A stretch of 64,000 nucleotides of DNA from Arthrobacter rhizophilus. GTDB taxonomy: Bacteria; Actinomycetota; Actinomycetes; Actinomycetales; Micrococcaceae. Of this stretch, positions 23,899 through 32,738 are shown piece after piece. The first letter of the stretch is position 1. Every line of letters begins with the position of its first letter. The stretch is taken from NCBI RefSeq assembly GCF_026241105.1, contig NZ_JAPFFT010000004.1, forward strand, positions 1-64,000. Reading direction: 5' to 3'. The notes beneath the pieces are model-generated. The model worked only from the letters and a program-made list of their open reading frames with translations, did no database searches and had not been told where the DNA came from. The translations under genes were made by a program, and so were the position numbers.

Positions 23899-25278
23899 TT
23901 AGAACCCGCCGCCGGTCTCGCCCGCCATGTTCGCGAAGCGCGAGTAATGGCCCTGGAAGGCAACCACAATGTCCTTGGTGGGGCCGTTACGGTGCTTGGC
24001 GATGAGGATGTCGGCCTCTCCGGCGCGGGGGGATTCTTTGTCGTAGACGTCTTCGCGGTGAAGCAGGATGACCATGTCGGCGTCCTGCTCAATGGAGCCT
24101 GATTCACGAAGGTCCGAGACCATGGGCCGTTTGTCCTGGCGCTGTTCAGACCCACGGTTCAACTGGGAGAGCGCAATGACCGGAACCTGGAGCTCCTTGG
24201 CCAGCAGCTTGAGGGCTCGCGAGAATTCTGAGACTTCCTGCTGGCGTGACTCCACCTTCTTGCCGGAGCTCATGAGCTGGAGGTAGTCGAGGATCACCAG
24301 TTTGAGGTCATGCTGCTGCTTCAGGCGGCGGCACTTCGCCCTGATTTCCATGAGGGACATATTGGGGCTGTCGTCAATGAAAAGGGGTGCGTCGTTCATG
24401 CGGCCCATGGTGGTGGCGATCTTGGACCACTGTTCGTCCTTGATGGTGCCCTTGCGGAGGTCCTGAAGGCCAATGGTGGCCTCCGCGGACAGCAGTCGCA
24501 TGGCGATTTCATTCCGTCCCATTTCCAGGGAGAACATGACGGTGGCGAGGTTGTGCTTGATGGCAGCGGAACGGGCGAAGTCCAGCGCGAACGTTGACTT
24601 ACCGACGGCCGGGCGCGCGGCGATGACGATCATCTGGCCCGGGTGCAGACCATGGGTGAGCTCATCAAGTTCGTAGAACCCGGTGGGGACGCCCGTCATG
24701 CCTTCCCCGCGGTGGCCGGATGCCTCGATCTCGTCAACGGTGGATTCCATGACGTCCTTGAGCGCCACGTAGTCTTCCGCGGTGCGGCGTTCGGCCACGG
24801 CATAGATCTCGGCCTGGGCCTGGTTGACGAGGTCTTCCACCTCGCCGTCCTGGCCGTAGCCCATCTGGACGATCTTGGTGCCGGCGTTGACGAGGCGGCG
24901 CAAGACGGCCCGTTCAGCCACGATTTCGGCGTAGTAACCGGCGTTTGCCGCCGTGGGCACGGTCTGGATGAGCTCGTGCAGGTAGGCGGGGCCACCGATC
25001 CGGTTGATCTCACCGCGCTTGGTCAGCTCATCCGACACCGTGACAGCGTCTGCGGGTTCGCCGCGGCCGTAGAGGTCGATGATGGACTCATAGATGGTCT
25101 CGTGGGCCGGGCGGTAGAAGTCATGGCCGCGGACAAGTTCCACGACGTCGGCGATAGCGTCTTTGGAGAGCATCATGCCGCCAAGAACTGACTGCTCAGC
25201 GGGGATGTCCTGGGGAGGTTTGCGGCTGGCGTCCGATGTCCGGCCGCCCTCGATCGAATCCAAGTGCGTAACTGACAA
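23899..25278 (-). CDS. dnaB: Replicative DNA helicase DnaB
   Basis: The 459-residue helicase has the DnaB N-terminal domain (IPAEQSVLGGMMLSKDAIADV) and a RecA-like motor with Walker A ARPAVGKSTFALD, the LVILDYLQLMS Walker B region and the arginine-finger end of the fold. It unwinds DNA ahead of the replisome. The frame runs to 25491, but a TTG at 25278, 5 nt after GGAGG, starts exactly where homology begins (MSVTHLDSIEGG). An ATG 12 nt upstream overlaps that ribosome site. No intein is present. Upstream lies a cluster of DnaA boxes. Confidence 0.93.
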   Translation of the reverse strand: MSVTHLDSIEGGRTSDASRKPPQDIPAEQSVLGGMMLSKDAIADVVELVRGHDFYRPAHETIYESIIDLYGRGEPADAVTVSDELTKRGEINRIGGPAYLHELIQTVPTAANAGYYAEIVAERAVLRRLVNAGTKIVQMGYGQDGEVEDLVNQAQAEIYAVAERRTAEDYVALKDVMESTVDEIEASGHRGEGMTGVPTGFYELDELTHGLHPGQMIVIAARPAVGKSTFALDFARSAAIKHNLATVMFSLEMGRNEIAMRLLSAEATIGLQDLRKGTIKDEQWSKIATTMGRMNDAPLFIDDSPNMSLMEIRAKCRRLKQQHDLKLVILDYLQLMSSGKKVESRQQEVSEFSRALKLLAKELQVPVIALSQLNRGSEQRQDKRPMVSDLRESGSIEQDADMVILLHREDVYDKESPRAGEADILIAKHRNGPTKDIVVAFQGHYSRFANMAGETGGGF

Positions 25279-25422
25279 GCCGTCCTCCATTGTGTACCGC
25301 GGCAGATAACTGTTCCCGGCGGTGCGGTAGGCCAATGCCCCGGTGTGGGTTGTTCCGACCGCCCGATTTCTGCCGGCTGGTCCAAACTGTTCCGTAGGGC
25401 ACTGACAATTTTGGATTCCCCG

Positions 25423-25878
25423 ATTTCCACAGCTTTTCCACAGACCGGCCGCGGGCACGCTGGTTACCGACGGCGCCATGGCGCCGCACACGAGAAATAG
25501 GGGTTTTCCAAGTACCTAAAGCAGGTACTCAGCCACGTTAGCCCTGCTTTTCCGAGGCACCAAGCCGGGCTTGTGGATAAAGTGTTGAAAACATGCCCCT
25601 ACTTGTGCACAGTCTGTGCAGTACCCTGTGGAAAGAGAAATTCTTTTTCCGGAAAATGGCCCTTGAACTGGGGAAACGTTCTCCATGCCATGTGGATCAA
25701 AAGTATTTTGGTCCACCGCTCATCCACAGGCCAATTCGCCCAATCCACACTCCCGAGCCCACTCAACGGCCCCAAGAGGGATAAATATGCCAAAAATGTG
25801 ATGCTCCCCACAATCACCTTCCGAATTTGACAGCAGGCTCTCAGAAGCTATGCCGAAACAGGAATGTGCTGTGGATAA
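25423..25878. promoter_or_regulatory. Cluster of DnaA boxes upstream of dnaB
   Basis: The gene-free spacer 25279-25903 is poorer in GC than its surroundings. It holds two perfect DnaA boxes (TTATCCACA complement at 25572-25580 and 25870-25878), three with one mismatch (25434-25442, 25691-25699, 25720-25728) and three weaker ones (25423, 25627, 25741). A hairpin with arms AAAGCAGG/CCTGCTTT lies at 25518-25550. It may control dnaB or titrate DnaA. Confidence 0.6.
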
Positions 25879-25903
25879 CTGCGTTCTGACATAAGCTCTA
25901 AGT

Positions 25904-26383
25904 ATGGGTTTCACCGTTGGGGATGTACTGCTGGTCGCAATGCCCGTTGTCATCCTTGTGGCGGTGATCTGGGCCCTGACGGCGGCATTCAAGCCCCGCG
26001 ACACTGGGTTGTCCGACGCCGAACGCTATCAGCGGGAGTTGGCTGCCCGTTCGGCAGCCCACCAGGCCGCCCAGGTGCAAGCGGCAACGGCGGCGAGGGC
26101 ACGCATCGATGCGTCCACAAGGCCAAGCCAGAACGCACAGCAACAGTCCCAGCAGGACAGCCAGTCGCGCGCGGCGCTGAAGGCGCAAGTCGGGGCCAGC
26201 CCTGGGGTCGGCCAGGCGGGCTACAACGGCCCCATCCTGCCCAACGGGCAGTTGAATCCACAGTTTGCGCTGCAGTTGCAGGGCATGGTCCGCAGTGGAC
26301 AGAAGATCCAGGCCATCAAGCTTCTCCGCCACGAAACGCACTCGGACTTGTTGACCGCCAAGAACTACATAGATCGGCTTTAG
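25904..26383 (+). CDS. Membrane-anchored protein with L7/L12-like C-terminal segment
   Basis: The 159-residue protein has one N-terminal membrane helix (about 7-27), an Ala/Gln-rich linker (about 45-100) and a C-terminal segment GQKIQAIKLLRHETHSDLLTAKNYIDRL. This segment resembles the helical C-terminal domain of ribosomal protein L7/L12, which binds translation factors. The adjacent gene has the same design. I do not know a function; the tail might hold a soluble partner at the membrane. Confidence 0.7.
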   Translation: MGFTVGDVLLVAMPVVILVAVIWALTAAFKPRDTGLSDAERYQRELAARSAAHQAAQVQAATAARARIDASTRPSQNAQQQSQQDSQSRAALKAQVGASPGVGQAGYNGPILPNGQLNPQFALQLQGMVRSGQKIQAIKLLRHETHSDLLTAKNYIDRL

Positions 26384-26386
26384 CGC

Positions 26387-26962
26387 ATGGAATCCCTACT
26401 CGTTCCGGTCGTGATCCTAGTGGCCGTCGCAGTCGGCGTGCTCCTGATCAGCCGCGCGCTCTCCCGCAGCGCAGCAGAACGTCGCGGCAATGCGGCCGCA
26501 GGCAAGACGGCCGAGGACCCTGTGGAGCTGGCCCGCGAGGCCGCCGCAAAGCTCAGCGAGGATCAACACCGGCAGCTATATTCCCTGATCGCCCAAGGCC
26601 AGGCCATGGCGGCCATCAAGCTGTACCTCAGCGCCACTGGAGAAGGCCTGCGCGCCTCACGGGACGCCGTCGGCGCCCTTGCAGCGCACCCGCAGCCCTT
26701 CCGCAAGCCCGAACCCGCTCCGCAGGACCTCATGCCCGACGACGACGAGCCGGAGCGCTTCCCGTACCGCTACCGGGCGATCGCCAGCAAGGGGGACGTC
26801 ACGCGTGAGGTGAGCAGCAACATGCTCAATGATGAGATCTACGGACGGATCCGCACCCTGGCCCGGAGCGGCGACGTCGAAGCCGCAGCGTTGGCCCTGA
26901 CCAAGCATTCCGACATCAGCATGAAGCAGGCCCGCGAGTTCATCGAGCTGCTGGACGACTGA
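26387..26962 (+). CDS. Membrane-anchored protein with two L7/L12-like segments
   Basis: The 191-residue protein starts with a membrane helix (about 4-24). It then has two copies of an L7/L12-like helical motif: QGQAMAAIKLYLSATGEGLR (about 62-95) and SGDVEAAALALTKHSDISMKQAREF (split by a turn, about 160-188). It begins 3 nt after its smaller paralogue ends, so the pair are co-translated. The function is unknown. Confidence 0.7.
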   Translation: MESLLVPVVILVAVAVGVLLISRALSRSAAERRGNAAAGKTAEDPVELAREAAAKLSEDQHRQLYSLIAQGQAMAAIKLYLSATGEGLRASRDAVGALAAHPQPFRKPEPAPQDLMPDDDEPERFPYRYRAIASKGDVTREVSSNMLNDEIYGRIRTLARSGDVEAAALALTKHSDISMKQAREFIELLDD

Positions 26963-26989
26963 TTCCTGTTGCGGGTAGCCCAGCCGCGC

Positions 26990-27616
26990 CTAGCGTCCGG
27001 CCGTGATCCCCGCGAGGAGCTGTTCGAAAGGCAAGGATTCCATCGCCTCCGCCTTGCGGTGCGGCTGTTCCCCATTCAGGAGCTGGGTAAGCTCGCCCGC
27101 CGCCCGGTCCACGCGGACTGATAGCGGGGACGCGCCGTCGTCGCTGTTTCCCCAATCCTGGGGGCCGGCGAAAACGGATGTCTGGGTCATCCTGGTGCGA
27201 AGGTAGGTGAAGAGCGGACGCATGGCGTAATCGAGGACCATTTGGTGCCGGTCGGTGCCGCCCGTGGCGCCGAGAAGGACTGCCTTGCCGTCGAGGGATT
27301 TCGGGTCCAGGACGTCAATGAAGGACTTGAACAGCCCACTGTAGGAGGCGCTGAAGATGGGCGTCACTGCGATGATGCCATCGGAGTCCTCGACGCCGGC
27401 GATCACCTCTGCCAGGCGCGGCGCGGCATAGCCCGTCACGAAGTTGTTGGCGATATCCACGGCCAGGTCCCGGAGTTCAATGACATCCACCCGCACCTCG
27501 TACCCGGCGTCGCCCAACTGGCGCTTGGCGGACGCGGCGAGCTGGTCTGCAAGGAGCCGGCTCGACGACGGGACACCAAGTCCGGCGGAAAGGACGGTTA
27601 TGCGGCGGGTTTCCAT
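26990..27616 (-). CDS. NADPH-dependent FMN reductase (CE1759 type)
   Basis: The 208-residue flavodoxin-fold protein starts METRRITVLSAGLGVPSSSR, where the SSSR phosphate loop binds FMN, and has TPIFSASYSGLFKSFIDVLD, characteristic of the NADPH-dependent FMN reductase family. It reduces flavin for monooxygenases or thiol-disulfide defence. The ATG at 27616 has AGGAG 6 nt upstream. It stands alone. Confidence 0.87.
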   Translation of the reverse strand: METRRITVLSAGLGVPSSSRLLADQLAASAKRQLGDAGYEVRVDVIELRDLAVDIANNFVTGYAAPRLAEVIAGVEDSDGIIAVTPIFSASYSGLFKSFIDVLDPKSLDGKAVLLGATGGTDRHQMVLDYAMRPLFTYLRTRMTQTSVFAGPQDWGNSDDGASPLSVRVDRAAGELTQLLNGEQPHRKAEAMESLPFEQLLAGITAGR

Positions 27617-27715
27617 GGCGATCTCCTGTTGCTCGGCGGTTCGATGGCTCAAACCAGAGTACATGCGTTTGCATCTATACTCCCAAACTGTGCCCCTACC
27701 CCTTTTATTCCCTCG

Positions 27716-27960
27716 CTACACCCCCACGGTTCCCTGGATGCAGGTAACGACACTGCCGCCTACCCAGACGTCGCCATCCGCCTCCTTGACGTGGATGCGG
27801 CCCGCCCGGCCCACACAGTGCCCTGCGGGGCGACGTACTCTTCTGGCGCCCGGCCGCTCCCCAGGACTTGCTCGGCAGATTCGAGCAGCACACCGATCCA
27901 CTGCGGGCCGTTGACCAGCCATGAGGCATCCAGGAGCGCGGTTATCGGCGGCGACGACGA
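27716..27960 (-). pseudogene. Frameshifted 3' remnant of a PhzF-family isomerase gene
   Basis: Two reading frames together spell the C-terminal part of a PhzF-like protein. The first gives LLDASWLVNGPQWIGVLLES and EEYVAPQGTV. The second gives VGRAGRIHVKEADGDVWVGG and ends VVTCIQGTVGV with a stop at 27716. The switch lies near 27812-27820 and needs a 1-nt indel. The N-terminal two thirds are absent; the rplI terminator follows directly upstream. It is a dead fragment, recognised by conserved C-terminal motifs only. Confidence 0.6.
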
Positions 27961-27994
27961 CTGCGAGCTACCACCGGCGGTGCGCGCGCAACGC

Positions 27995-28031
27995 AAAAGA
28001 CCCCCGCCTCCGGAAACCGGAAACGGGGGTC
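27995..28031 (-). terminator. Intrinsic terminator of the rpsF-ssb-rpsR-rplI operon
   Basis: On the minus strand an 8-bp GC-rich stem (GACCCCCG with CGGGGGTC, 28031-27999) is followed by TTTT. It lies 136 bp after the rplI stop. Confidence 0.8.
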
Positions 28032-28166
28032 CTTCGAGCTACGTCAGGAATTACCGCTGCGTGATGCCCGCTCGAAGCTTCGCAAGTCCCCACCGACTCC
28101 CAGCCTTCGCAAGCTCAGGCCGGGACCCTCGTCGGTGTGGCCCCACAGCTTCCAGTGAACCCTGCA

Positions 28167-28619
28167 TTACTTGCTTGCAACGACCTCAAGGTCGATCACA
28201 GCGGAAACGTCCTCGTGCAGGCGGACGTTGGCCTGGTACGAACCAACAGACTTGATGTGGTTCGGCAGTTCAACGTTGCGCTTGTCGATGGAGCCGAGGC
28301 CAGCGGCCTCAACTGCAGCAGCGACATCTGCCGGCTTGACGGTGCCGAAGAGACGACCGGTCTCGCCGGCCTTCACTACGAGCTTGACCTTCTTGGAAGA
28401 AAGCGCAGAAGCCTGGGCCTGTGCAGCTTCAACCGAAGCATGGGCACGAGCAGCGCGGGCAGCCTTGATGGACTCAACCTGCTTCTCGCCACCCTTGGTC
28501 CAGGTCAGAGCGAAGCCGCGGGGCAGCAGGTAGTTACGTGCGTAACCATCCTTGACCTCGACAACATCGCCAGCAGCACCGACACCGGTTACTTCGTGGG
28601 TCAGAATGAGCTTTGCCAT
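28167..28619 (-). CDS. rplI: 50S ribosomal protein L9
   Basis: The 150-residue protein has the N-terminal L9 signature ([20 protein letters not shown] and [13 protein letters not shown]), a long connecting helix and the C-terminal domain. L9 binds 23S rRNA and limits frameshifting. It is last in the operon rpsF-ssb-rpsR-rplI. Confidence 0.97.
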   Translation of the reverse strand: MAKLILTHEVTGVGAAGDVVEVKDGYARNYLLPRGFALTWTKGGEKQVESIKAARAARAHASVEAAQAQASALSSKKVKLVVKAGETGRLFGTVKPADVAAAVEAAGLGSIDKRNVELPNHIKSVGSYQANVRLHEDVSAVIDLEVVASK

Positions 28620-28636
28620 GTTAGTTAATCCCTTCC

Positions 28637-28876
28637 TTAGCCGCGGCCAGCGCCGGAGTAAGGCAGCAGAGCAACTTCGCGGGCGTTCTTGATTGCCTGG
28701 GCGATTTTGCGCTGTTCCTGCACCGTGACGCCAGTGACGCGACGGGCGCGGATCTTTCCGCGGTCGGAGATGAACTTGCGCAGCAATGCTACGTCCTTGT
28801 AGTCGATGACAGTGATGTCAGCGGCCTTCAAGGGGTTGGACTTTGGTTTGGGCTTACGGAGTTCAGCCTTAGCCAT
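28637..28876 (-). CDS. rpsR: 30S ribosomal protein S18
   Basis: The 79-residue protein has the S18 core [20 protein letters not shown] and [20 protein letters not shown]. It pairs with S6 in the platform of the small subunit. No zinc-binding cysteines are present, so it is the zinc-free form. It lies 17 bp upstream of rplI. Confidence 0.97.
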   Translation of the reverse strand: MAKAELRKPKPKSNPLKAADITVIDYKDVALLRKFISDRGKIRARRVTGVTVQEQRKIAQAIKNAREVALLPYSGAGRG

Positions 28877-28999
28877 CGTGGAGCTCCTTTTCTATGGAGC
28901 CCGTGGAATGGATCCACGGGATGGTGGTGCTCGACGGCCGTTGCCACCCGGGTGCCTCGCGGCACTTCCGGCAGGTTCCGGCGTCGAACTTTTGAATGT

Positions 29000-29575
29000 T
29001 TAGAAGGGAGGTTCGGAATCCGGGCCGTTGCCCCATCCACCCGCGTTGCTGACACCCGGGGTAGCCCAGGGGTCTTCCTGCGGTGCGGATTGGCCGCCGC
29101 CCCATGTTCCGCCGGAGTTGCCGCCCTGGCTTGCACCAGCGCCGCCACCCCCGAAGCCGCCGCTGTTGTTGCCGCCACCAAAGCCGCCCTGGCCACCCTG
29201 ACCGCCGGAGCGCTGGGTGCGGTTGACCTTGGCGTTGGCGTAACGCAGGCTCGGGCCGATTTCATCGACTTCGAGCTCGATAACGGTGCGCTTCTCGCCT
29301 TCCTTGGTTTCGTAGGAACGGCTCTTCAGGCGGCCGGAAACGATCACGCGCATGCCCTTGGTCAGGGATTCGGCGACGTTTTCAGCTGCTTCACGCCATA
29401 CCGATGCGCGGAGGAACAGGGTTTCCCCGTCCTTCCACTCATTGGACTGGCGATCGAAGGTCCGGGGAGTAGAAGCGATGGTGAAGTTCGCTACCGCCGA
29501 GCCTGACGGTGTGAACCGCAGTTCGGGGTCATTGGTGAGATTACCGATGACCGTAATAGTGGTTTCGCCTGCCAT
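29000..29575 (-). CDS. ssb: Single-stranded DNA-binding protein
   Basis: The 191-residue protein has an OB fold (about 1-110, starting [20 protein letters not shown]), a Gly/Asn/Gln-rich linker and the acidic tip DSEPPF that recruits replication and repair proteins. It coats single-stranded DNA. It lies between rpsF and rpsR as is usual. Confidence 0.97.
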   Translation of the reverse strand: MAGETTITVIGNLTNDPELRFTPSGSAVANFTIASTPRTFDRQSNEWKDGETLFLRASVWREAAENVAESLTKGMRVIVSGRLKSRSYETKEGEKRTVIELEVDEIGPSLRYANAKVNRTQRSGGQGGQGGFGGGNNSGGFGGGGAGASQGGNSGGTWGGGQSAPQEDPWATPGVSNAGGWGNGPDSEPPF

Positions 29576-29630
29576 CTACTGCCTCCTTGTTCGTTCCTGC
29601 GGGGTAAAGAATGAAAGCCGGGAGCTGAAA

Positions 29631-29936
29631 TTACTCAGCAACGACCTTCTGCTCTTCGGGGCGGGTGATCTTGGTGCGCATGATGGTCTCGTTGAGACTC
29701 AGCTGGCGGTCAAGTTCCTTGGCGGTTTCCGGCTTGGCGGTGAAGTTCACCACGGCGTAGATACCTTCGGACTTCTTCTTGATGTCGTAAGCGAGGCGAC
29801 GACGGCCCCAGATGTCAACCTTTTCGATGGTTCCACCATCGGTGGTGATGACACTGAGGAACTTCTGAAGCGTCGGCTCTACCGTACGCTCTTCGACCTC
29901 GGGGTCGATGATTACCATCAATTCGTAAGGACGCAT
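29631..29936 (-). CDS. rpsF: 30S ribosomal protein S6
   Basis: The 101-residue protein begins [16 protein letters not shown] and contains [20 protein letters not shown], the S6 core. The ATG at 29936 is supported by AAAGGAGGTG upstream; the frame opens 4 codons earlier. It heads the operon. Confidence 0.97.
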   Translation of the reverse strand: MRPYELMVIIDPEVEERTVEPTLQKFLSVITTDGGTIEKVDIWGRRRLAYDIKKKSEGIYAVVNFTAKPETAKELDRQLSLNETIMRTKITRPEEQKVVAE

Positions 29937-30196
29937 ATGTGAACCCACCTCCTTTGGGCTAAGCGGTTACGGCATTTCCGTAACAGGAGGTTCATTTGCG
30001 ATGAACCGTGCGCACGACCCGTTCCAGAAGCGGAAGCAGGGCGCAGCACAGACTTCAATATCTTAGTCCATTTCCCGTGTCTAAGCCTATTCGGCGTGTC
30101 GGCGGAGTGGAACGGACGGCTTCGCGTATGTGGATAACTCAAGAAGCGCGGATCAGCCGCCGGCCAGGGGCGGCAAGGCTCGGGCAGACTGAATCC

Positions 30197-30535
30197 ATGA
30201 CGATCCTCAAATCCACCGCCCTCTTTGTCCTCGCGGCCTTGGCCGAGATCGGCGGGGCTTGGCTCGTGTGGCAATCGGTCAGGGAGGCCAAGCCCTGGTG
30301 GTGGGCAGGCCTTGGGATCGTGGCCTTGGGCATCTACGGTTTCGTCGCGGCGTTCCAACCGGACGCGCACTTCGGGAGAGTCCTTGCCGCTTACGGCGGC
30401 GTGTTCATCGCCGGATCCTTGGCCTGGGGAATGCTCCTGGACGGCTTCCGGCCGGACCGCTGGGACATTATCGGAGCCGTGATTTGCCTCATGGGCGTCG
30501 CAATTATTATGTTCGCGCCGCGTCCGGGAAATTGA
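30197..30535 (+). CDS. YnfA-family (UPF0060) small membrane protein
   Basis: The 112-residue protein has four predicted helices and UPF0060 motifs [17 protein letters not shown] and [15 protein letters not shown]. It is related in fold to small multidrug resistance transporters, and its substrate is not established. The ATG at 30197 is where homology begins. A perfect DnaA box (30129-30137) lies upstream. Confidence 0.9.
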   Translation: MTILKSTALFVLAALAEIGGAWLVWQSVREAKPWWWAGLGIVALGIYGFVAAFQPDAHFGRVLAAYGGVFIAGSLAWGMLLDGFRPDRWDIIGAVICLMGVAIIMFAPRPGN

Positions 30536-30571
30536 CAGCACGCCCGCTAGCACCCGTGACATGATCTGACT

Positions 30572-31246
30572 ATGAATGCTGCCGCAGCAAAGAACCAAGG
30601 GCCAAAGTCCACCCGGGCGAAGCGGTCCCAATTGCGATTTCTGCTGATGATCGTCACTGGCATCGCTGGCGCGGTTGCGACGGGAATATGGGGTCAATGG
30701 ATCTACGCGCCCGCCGCTGGCTGGGCAGTGGCCGCGGCGGTCTACAACGTTTTCGTGTGGACAGTCATCACCCCGATGAAAGCCGATCAAACCGCAAGCC
30801 ACGCCACTGAAGAAGACCCCCGGCGGACCACTTCCGACCTCCTCATCCTGTGTGCAGCCATCGGTTCGCTCGCCGCCGTCGTGCTGGTGATGATCGGCGC
30901 CAAGGACGCGCATGGATTCGACAAATTCATGCTCGCCCTGCTTGCCCTCGGCGGCGCAGTAGCGTCGTGGCTCCTGGTGCACACCCTCTTCACCTTGCGC
31001 TACGCGGAGGTGTACTACACGTCCGATCCGCCCCGCGGCATCGAATTCAACCAAAAGGAACCGCCGCAATACACGGATTTCGCCTACATGGCGTTCAGCC
31101 TCGGGATGACCTACCAGGTCTCGGACACATCGATCACCACCAGGCAGATGCGATCCGCCGCCTTACGGCACAGCTTGCTCGCCTATGTTTTCGGCGTCGG
31201 GATCCTGGCCACCACCATCAACCTCGTGGTGAGCCTCGCATCCTGA
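30572..31246 (+). CDS. DUF1345 membrane protein
   Basis: The 224-residue protein has a basic N-terminal tail, then five predicted membrane segments and the DUF1345 blocks RYAEVYYTSDPPRGIEF and YTDFAYMAFSLGMTYQVSDT. Its function is unknown. It follows the YnfA-like gene by 36 bp on the same strand. Confidence 0.87.
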   Translation: MNAAAAKNQGPKSTRAKRSQLRFLLMIVTGIAGAVATGIWGQWIYAPAAGWAVAAAVYNVFVWTVITPMKADQTASHATEEDPRRTTSDLLILCAAIGSLAAVVLVMIGAKDAHGFDKFMLALLALGGAVASWLLVHTLFTLRYAEVYYTSDPPRGIEFNQKEPPQYTDFAYMAFSLGMTYQVSDTSITTRQMRSAALRHSLLAYVFGVGILATTINLVVSLAS

Positions 31247-31263
31247 GCCTCGCCGCCTGAATG

Positions 31264-32565
31264 CTAGATCGCGGTGCGGAAGAACAACTCCGCCACTGCG
31301 GCCAGATGACGCGGGTCCTCAACACCGCACAGTTCGCGTGCCGAGTGCATCGACAAAAGGGGCACGCCGACGTCGACCGTCCGGATCCCCAGGCGGGTAG
31401 CCGTCAGCGGGCCGATAGTAGAGCCACACGGGACGTCGTTGTTGGAGACGAACTCCTGGTACGGGACGCCCGCCTCGCCGCAGAGCCGGGCCCAGAAGGC
31501 CGCGCCGGCGGCGTCCGTCGCGTAGCGCTGGTTGGCGTTGATCTTGAGGAGCGGTCCGCCGTTGAGGATGGGCCGGTTGGCGGGATCGTGCCGCTCGGAG
31601 TAGTTGGGGTGGACGGCGTGGCCAGCGTCCGCGGAAACACAGAACGACGCCGACAACGCCTGGCGCTGTTCGCTCACCGTGGCGCCGAGGCCGTCGGAGA
31701 TCCGGGTGAGGATGTCTTCGAGGATCGGTCCGCAGGCACCGGAGCGCGAGGCGGAGCCGATTTCTTCGTGGTCGAAGGCCGCCAGGACGGCGATGGGGCC
31801 GCCGGCGGGCGCACCCGCGGCTGCGTGCGCGATGAGTGCTGCAAGTCCGGCATGGGTCGAAGACAGATTGTCGAGCCGTCCCGAAGCGAAGAATTCACCC
31901 TGGGCTCCAAACACCTCCGGCGCCTGCGTGTCCGCGACGACGATGTCGTAGCCGCCGATCTGGGCGGGATCCACCGAAGCCCCGGCCACGGAATCAGCCA
32001 GGATTGCCAAGACGTCCGCGGAGTTGGGATCGCCGAGCCCGAACACCGGATTCATGTGCTGCTGCTTATCCAGCGTGAGGCCGTCATTGACGGTCCGGTC
32101 CAGGTGGATGGCCAACTGCGGAAAGCGCAGGAGCGGTCCAGTTGCCGTGAGGTGCTGGGTACCGTCCAGCATGACGAGCCTCCCGGCCAGCCGGAGTTCA
32201 CGGTCCAGCCAAGAGTTCAACAGAGGGCCGCCGTAGACCTCAACGCCAGCCTGGAGCCAGCCGAACTTGCCTGTTGTTGGCTTGGGCTTGAGCTTGAAGG
32301 AGGGAGAATCCGTGTGGGCCCCGAGGATGTTGAATGCCGTGGTGGGAGCCGCGCCTTCCAGTGTCACCCAGGCGATGAGGGCCCCATCCCGGATGACGTA
32401 GAAACGGCCAGCGCCGCCTTCCCATCGCTGAAGTTCATCGAGGGCCGTGAAACCGGCGTCGTCGAGCCGGCGCGCGGCCTCGTAGACAGCATGGAAGCTC
32501 GACGGCGATGCGCTCACATACGCGCCAAGGTCCTGGATGTGGTCAGCAGCGGAGTTCGAAGGCAT
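31264..32565 (-). CDS. M18 family aspartyl aminopeptidase
   Basis: The 433-residue metallopeptidase has metal-site motifs LGAHTDSPSFKLKP near residue 80, AAFDHEEIGS with the catalytic Glu pair, and a C-terminal LLSMHSARELCG histidine. M18 enzymes remove N-terminal Asp or Glu, or neutral residues, from peptides in the cytoplasm. Length is normal. It is convergent with the DUF1345 gene. Confidence 0.93.
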   Translation of the reverse strand: MPSNSAADHIQDLGAYVSASPSSFHAVYEAARRLDDAGFTALDELQRWEGGAGRFYVIRDGALIAWVTLEGAAPTTAFNILGAHTDSPSFKLKPKPTTGKFGWLQAGVEVYGGPLLNSWLDRELRLAGRLVMLDGTQHLTATGPLLRFPQLAIHLDRTVNDGLTLDKQQHMNPVFGLGDPNSADVLAILADSVAGASVDPAQIGGYDIVVADTQAPEVFGAQGEFFASGRLDNLSSTHAGLAALIAHAAAGAPAGGPIAVLAAFDHEEIGSASRSGACGPILEDILTRISDGLGATVSEQRQALSASFCVSADAGHAVHPNYSERHDPANRPILNGGPLLKINANQRYATDAAGAAFWARLCGEAGVPYQEFVSNNDVPCGSTIGPLTATRLGIRTVDVGVPLLSMHSARELCGVEDPRHLAAVAELFFRTAI

Positions 32566-32610
32566 GGCTCCGAGTCTAGCTGTGTCCCCGGCGACGCCGT
32601 CCCGGATCAG

Positions 32611-32710
32611 CGATGCGGTATTTCCCTGACGATGCGGTATCCCCTCCGCGTCGTCAGGGAATCACCGCGTCCTCAGGGTATCTCCGGGTCGTCAGGGTAT
32701 CCCCGCGTCG
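32611..32710. repeat. Tandem and inverted 20-bp intergenic repeats
   Basis: Two forward units (GATGCGGTATTTCCCTGAC, GATGCGGTATCCCCTCC) are followed by three inverted units (GTCGTCAGGGAATCACCGC, GTCCTCAGGGTATCTCCGG, GTCGTCAGGGTATCCCCGC). The arrangement can fold into alternative hairpins. It lies between the M18 peptidase start and the response-regulator stop. Confidence 0.75.
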
Positions 32711-32738
32711 CGAGGCGGCGCCGACAGTCCAAACAGTC

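Noticed and set aside
25279..25903. Chromosomal origin of replication
   Set aside because: DnaA boxes are clustered, but dnaA, dnaN, recF and rpmH are absent and dnaB neighbours ribosomal genes in the usual way. I report it as a DnaA-binding locus only.
27242..28255. A 337-residue plus-strand frame across the PhzF remnant and L9 region
   Set aside because: It overlaps the FMN reductase and rplI coding regions and has no domain-like sequence.
32611..32710. CRISPR-like array
   Set aside because: Units are adjacent without unique spacers, occur in both orientations and no cas genes are near.
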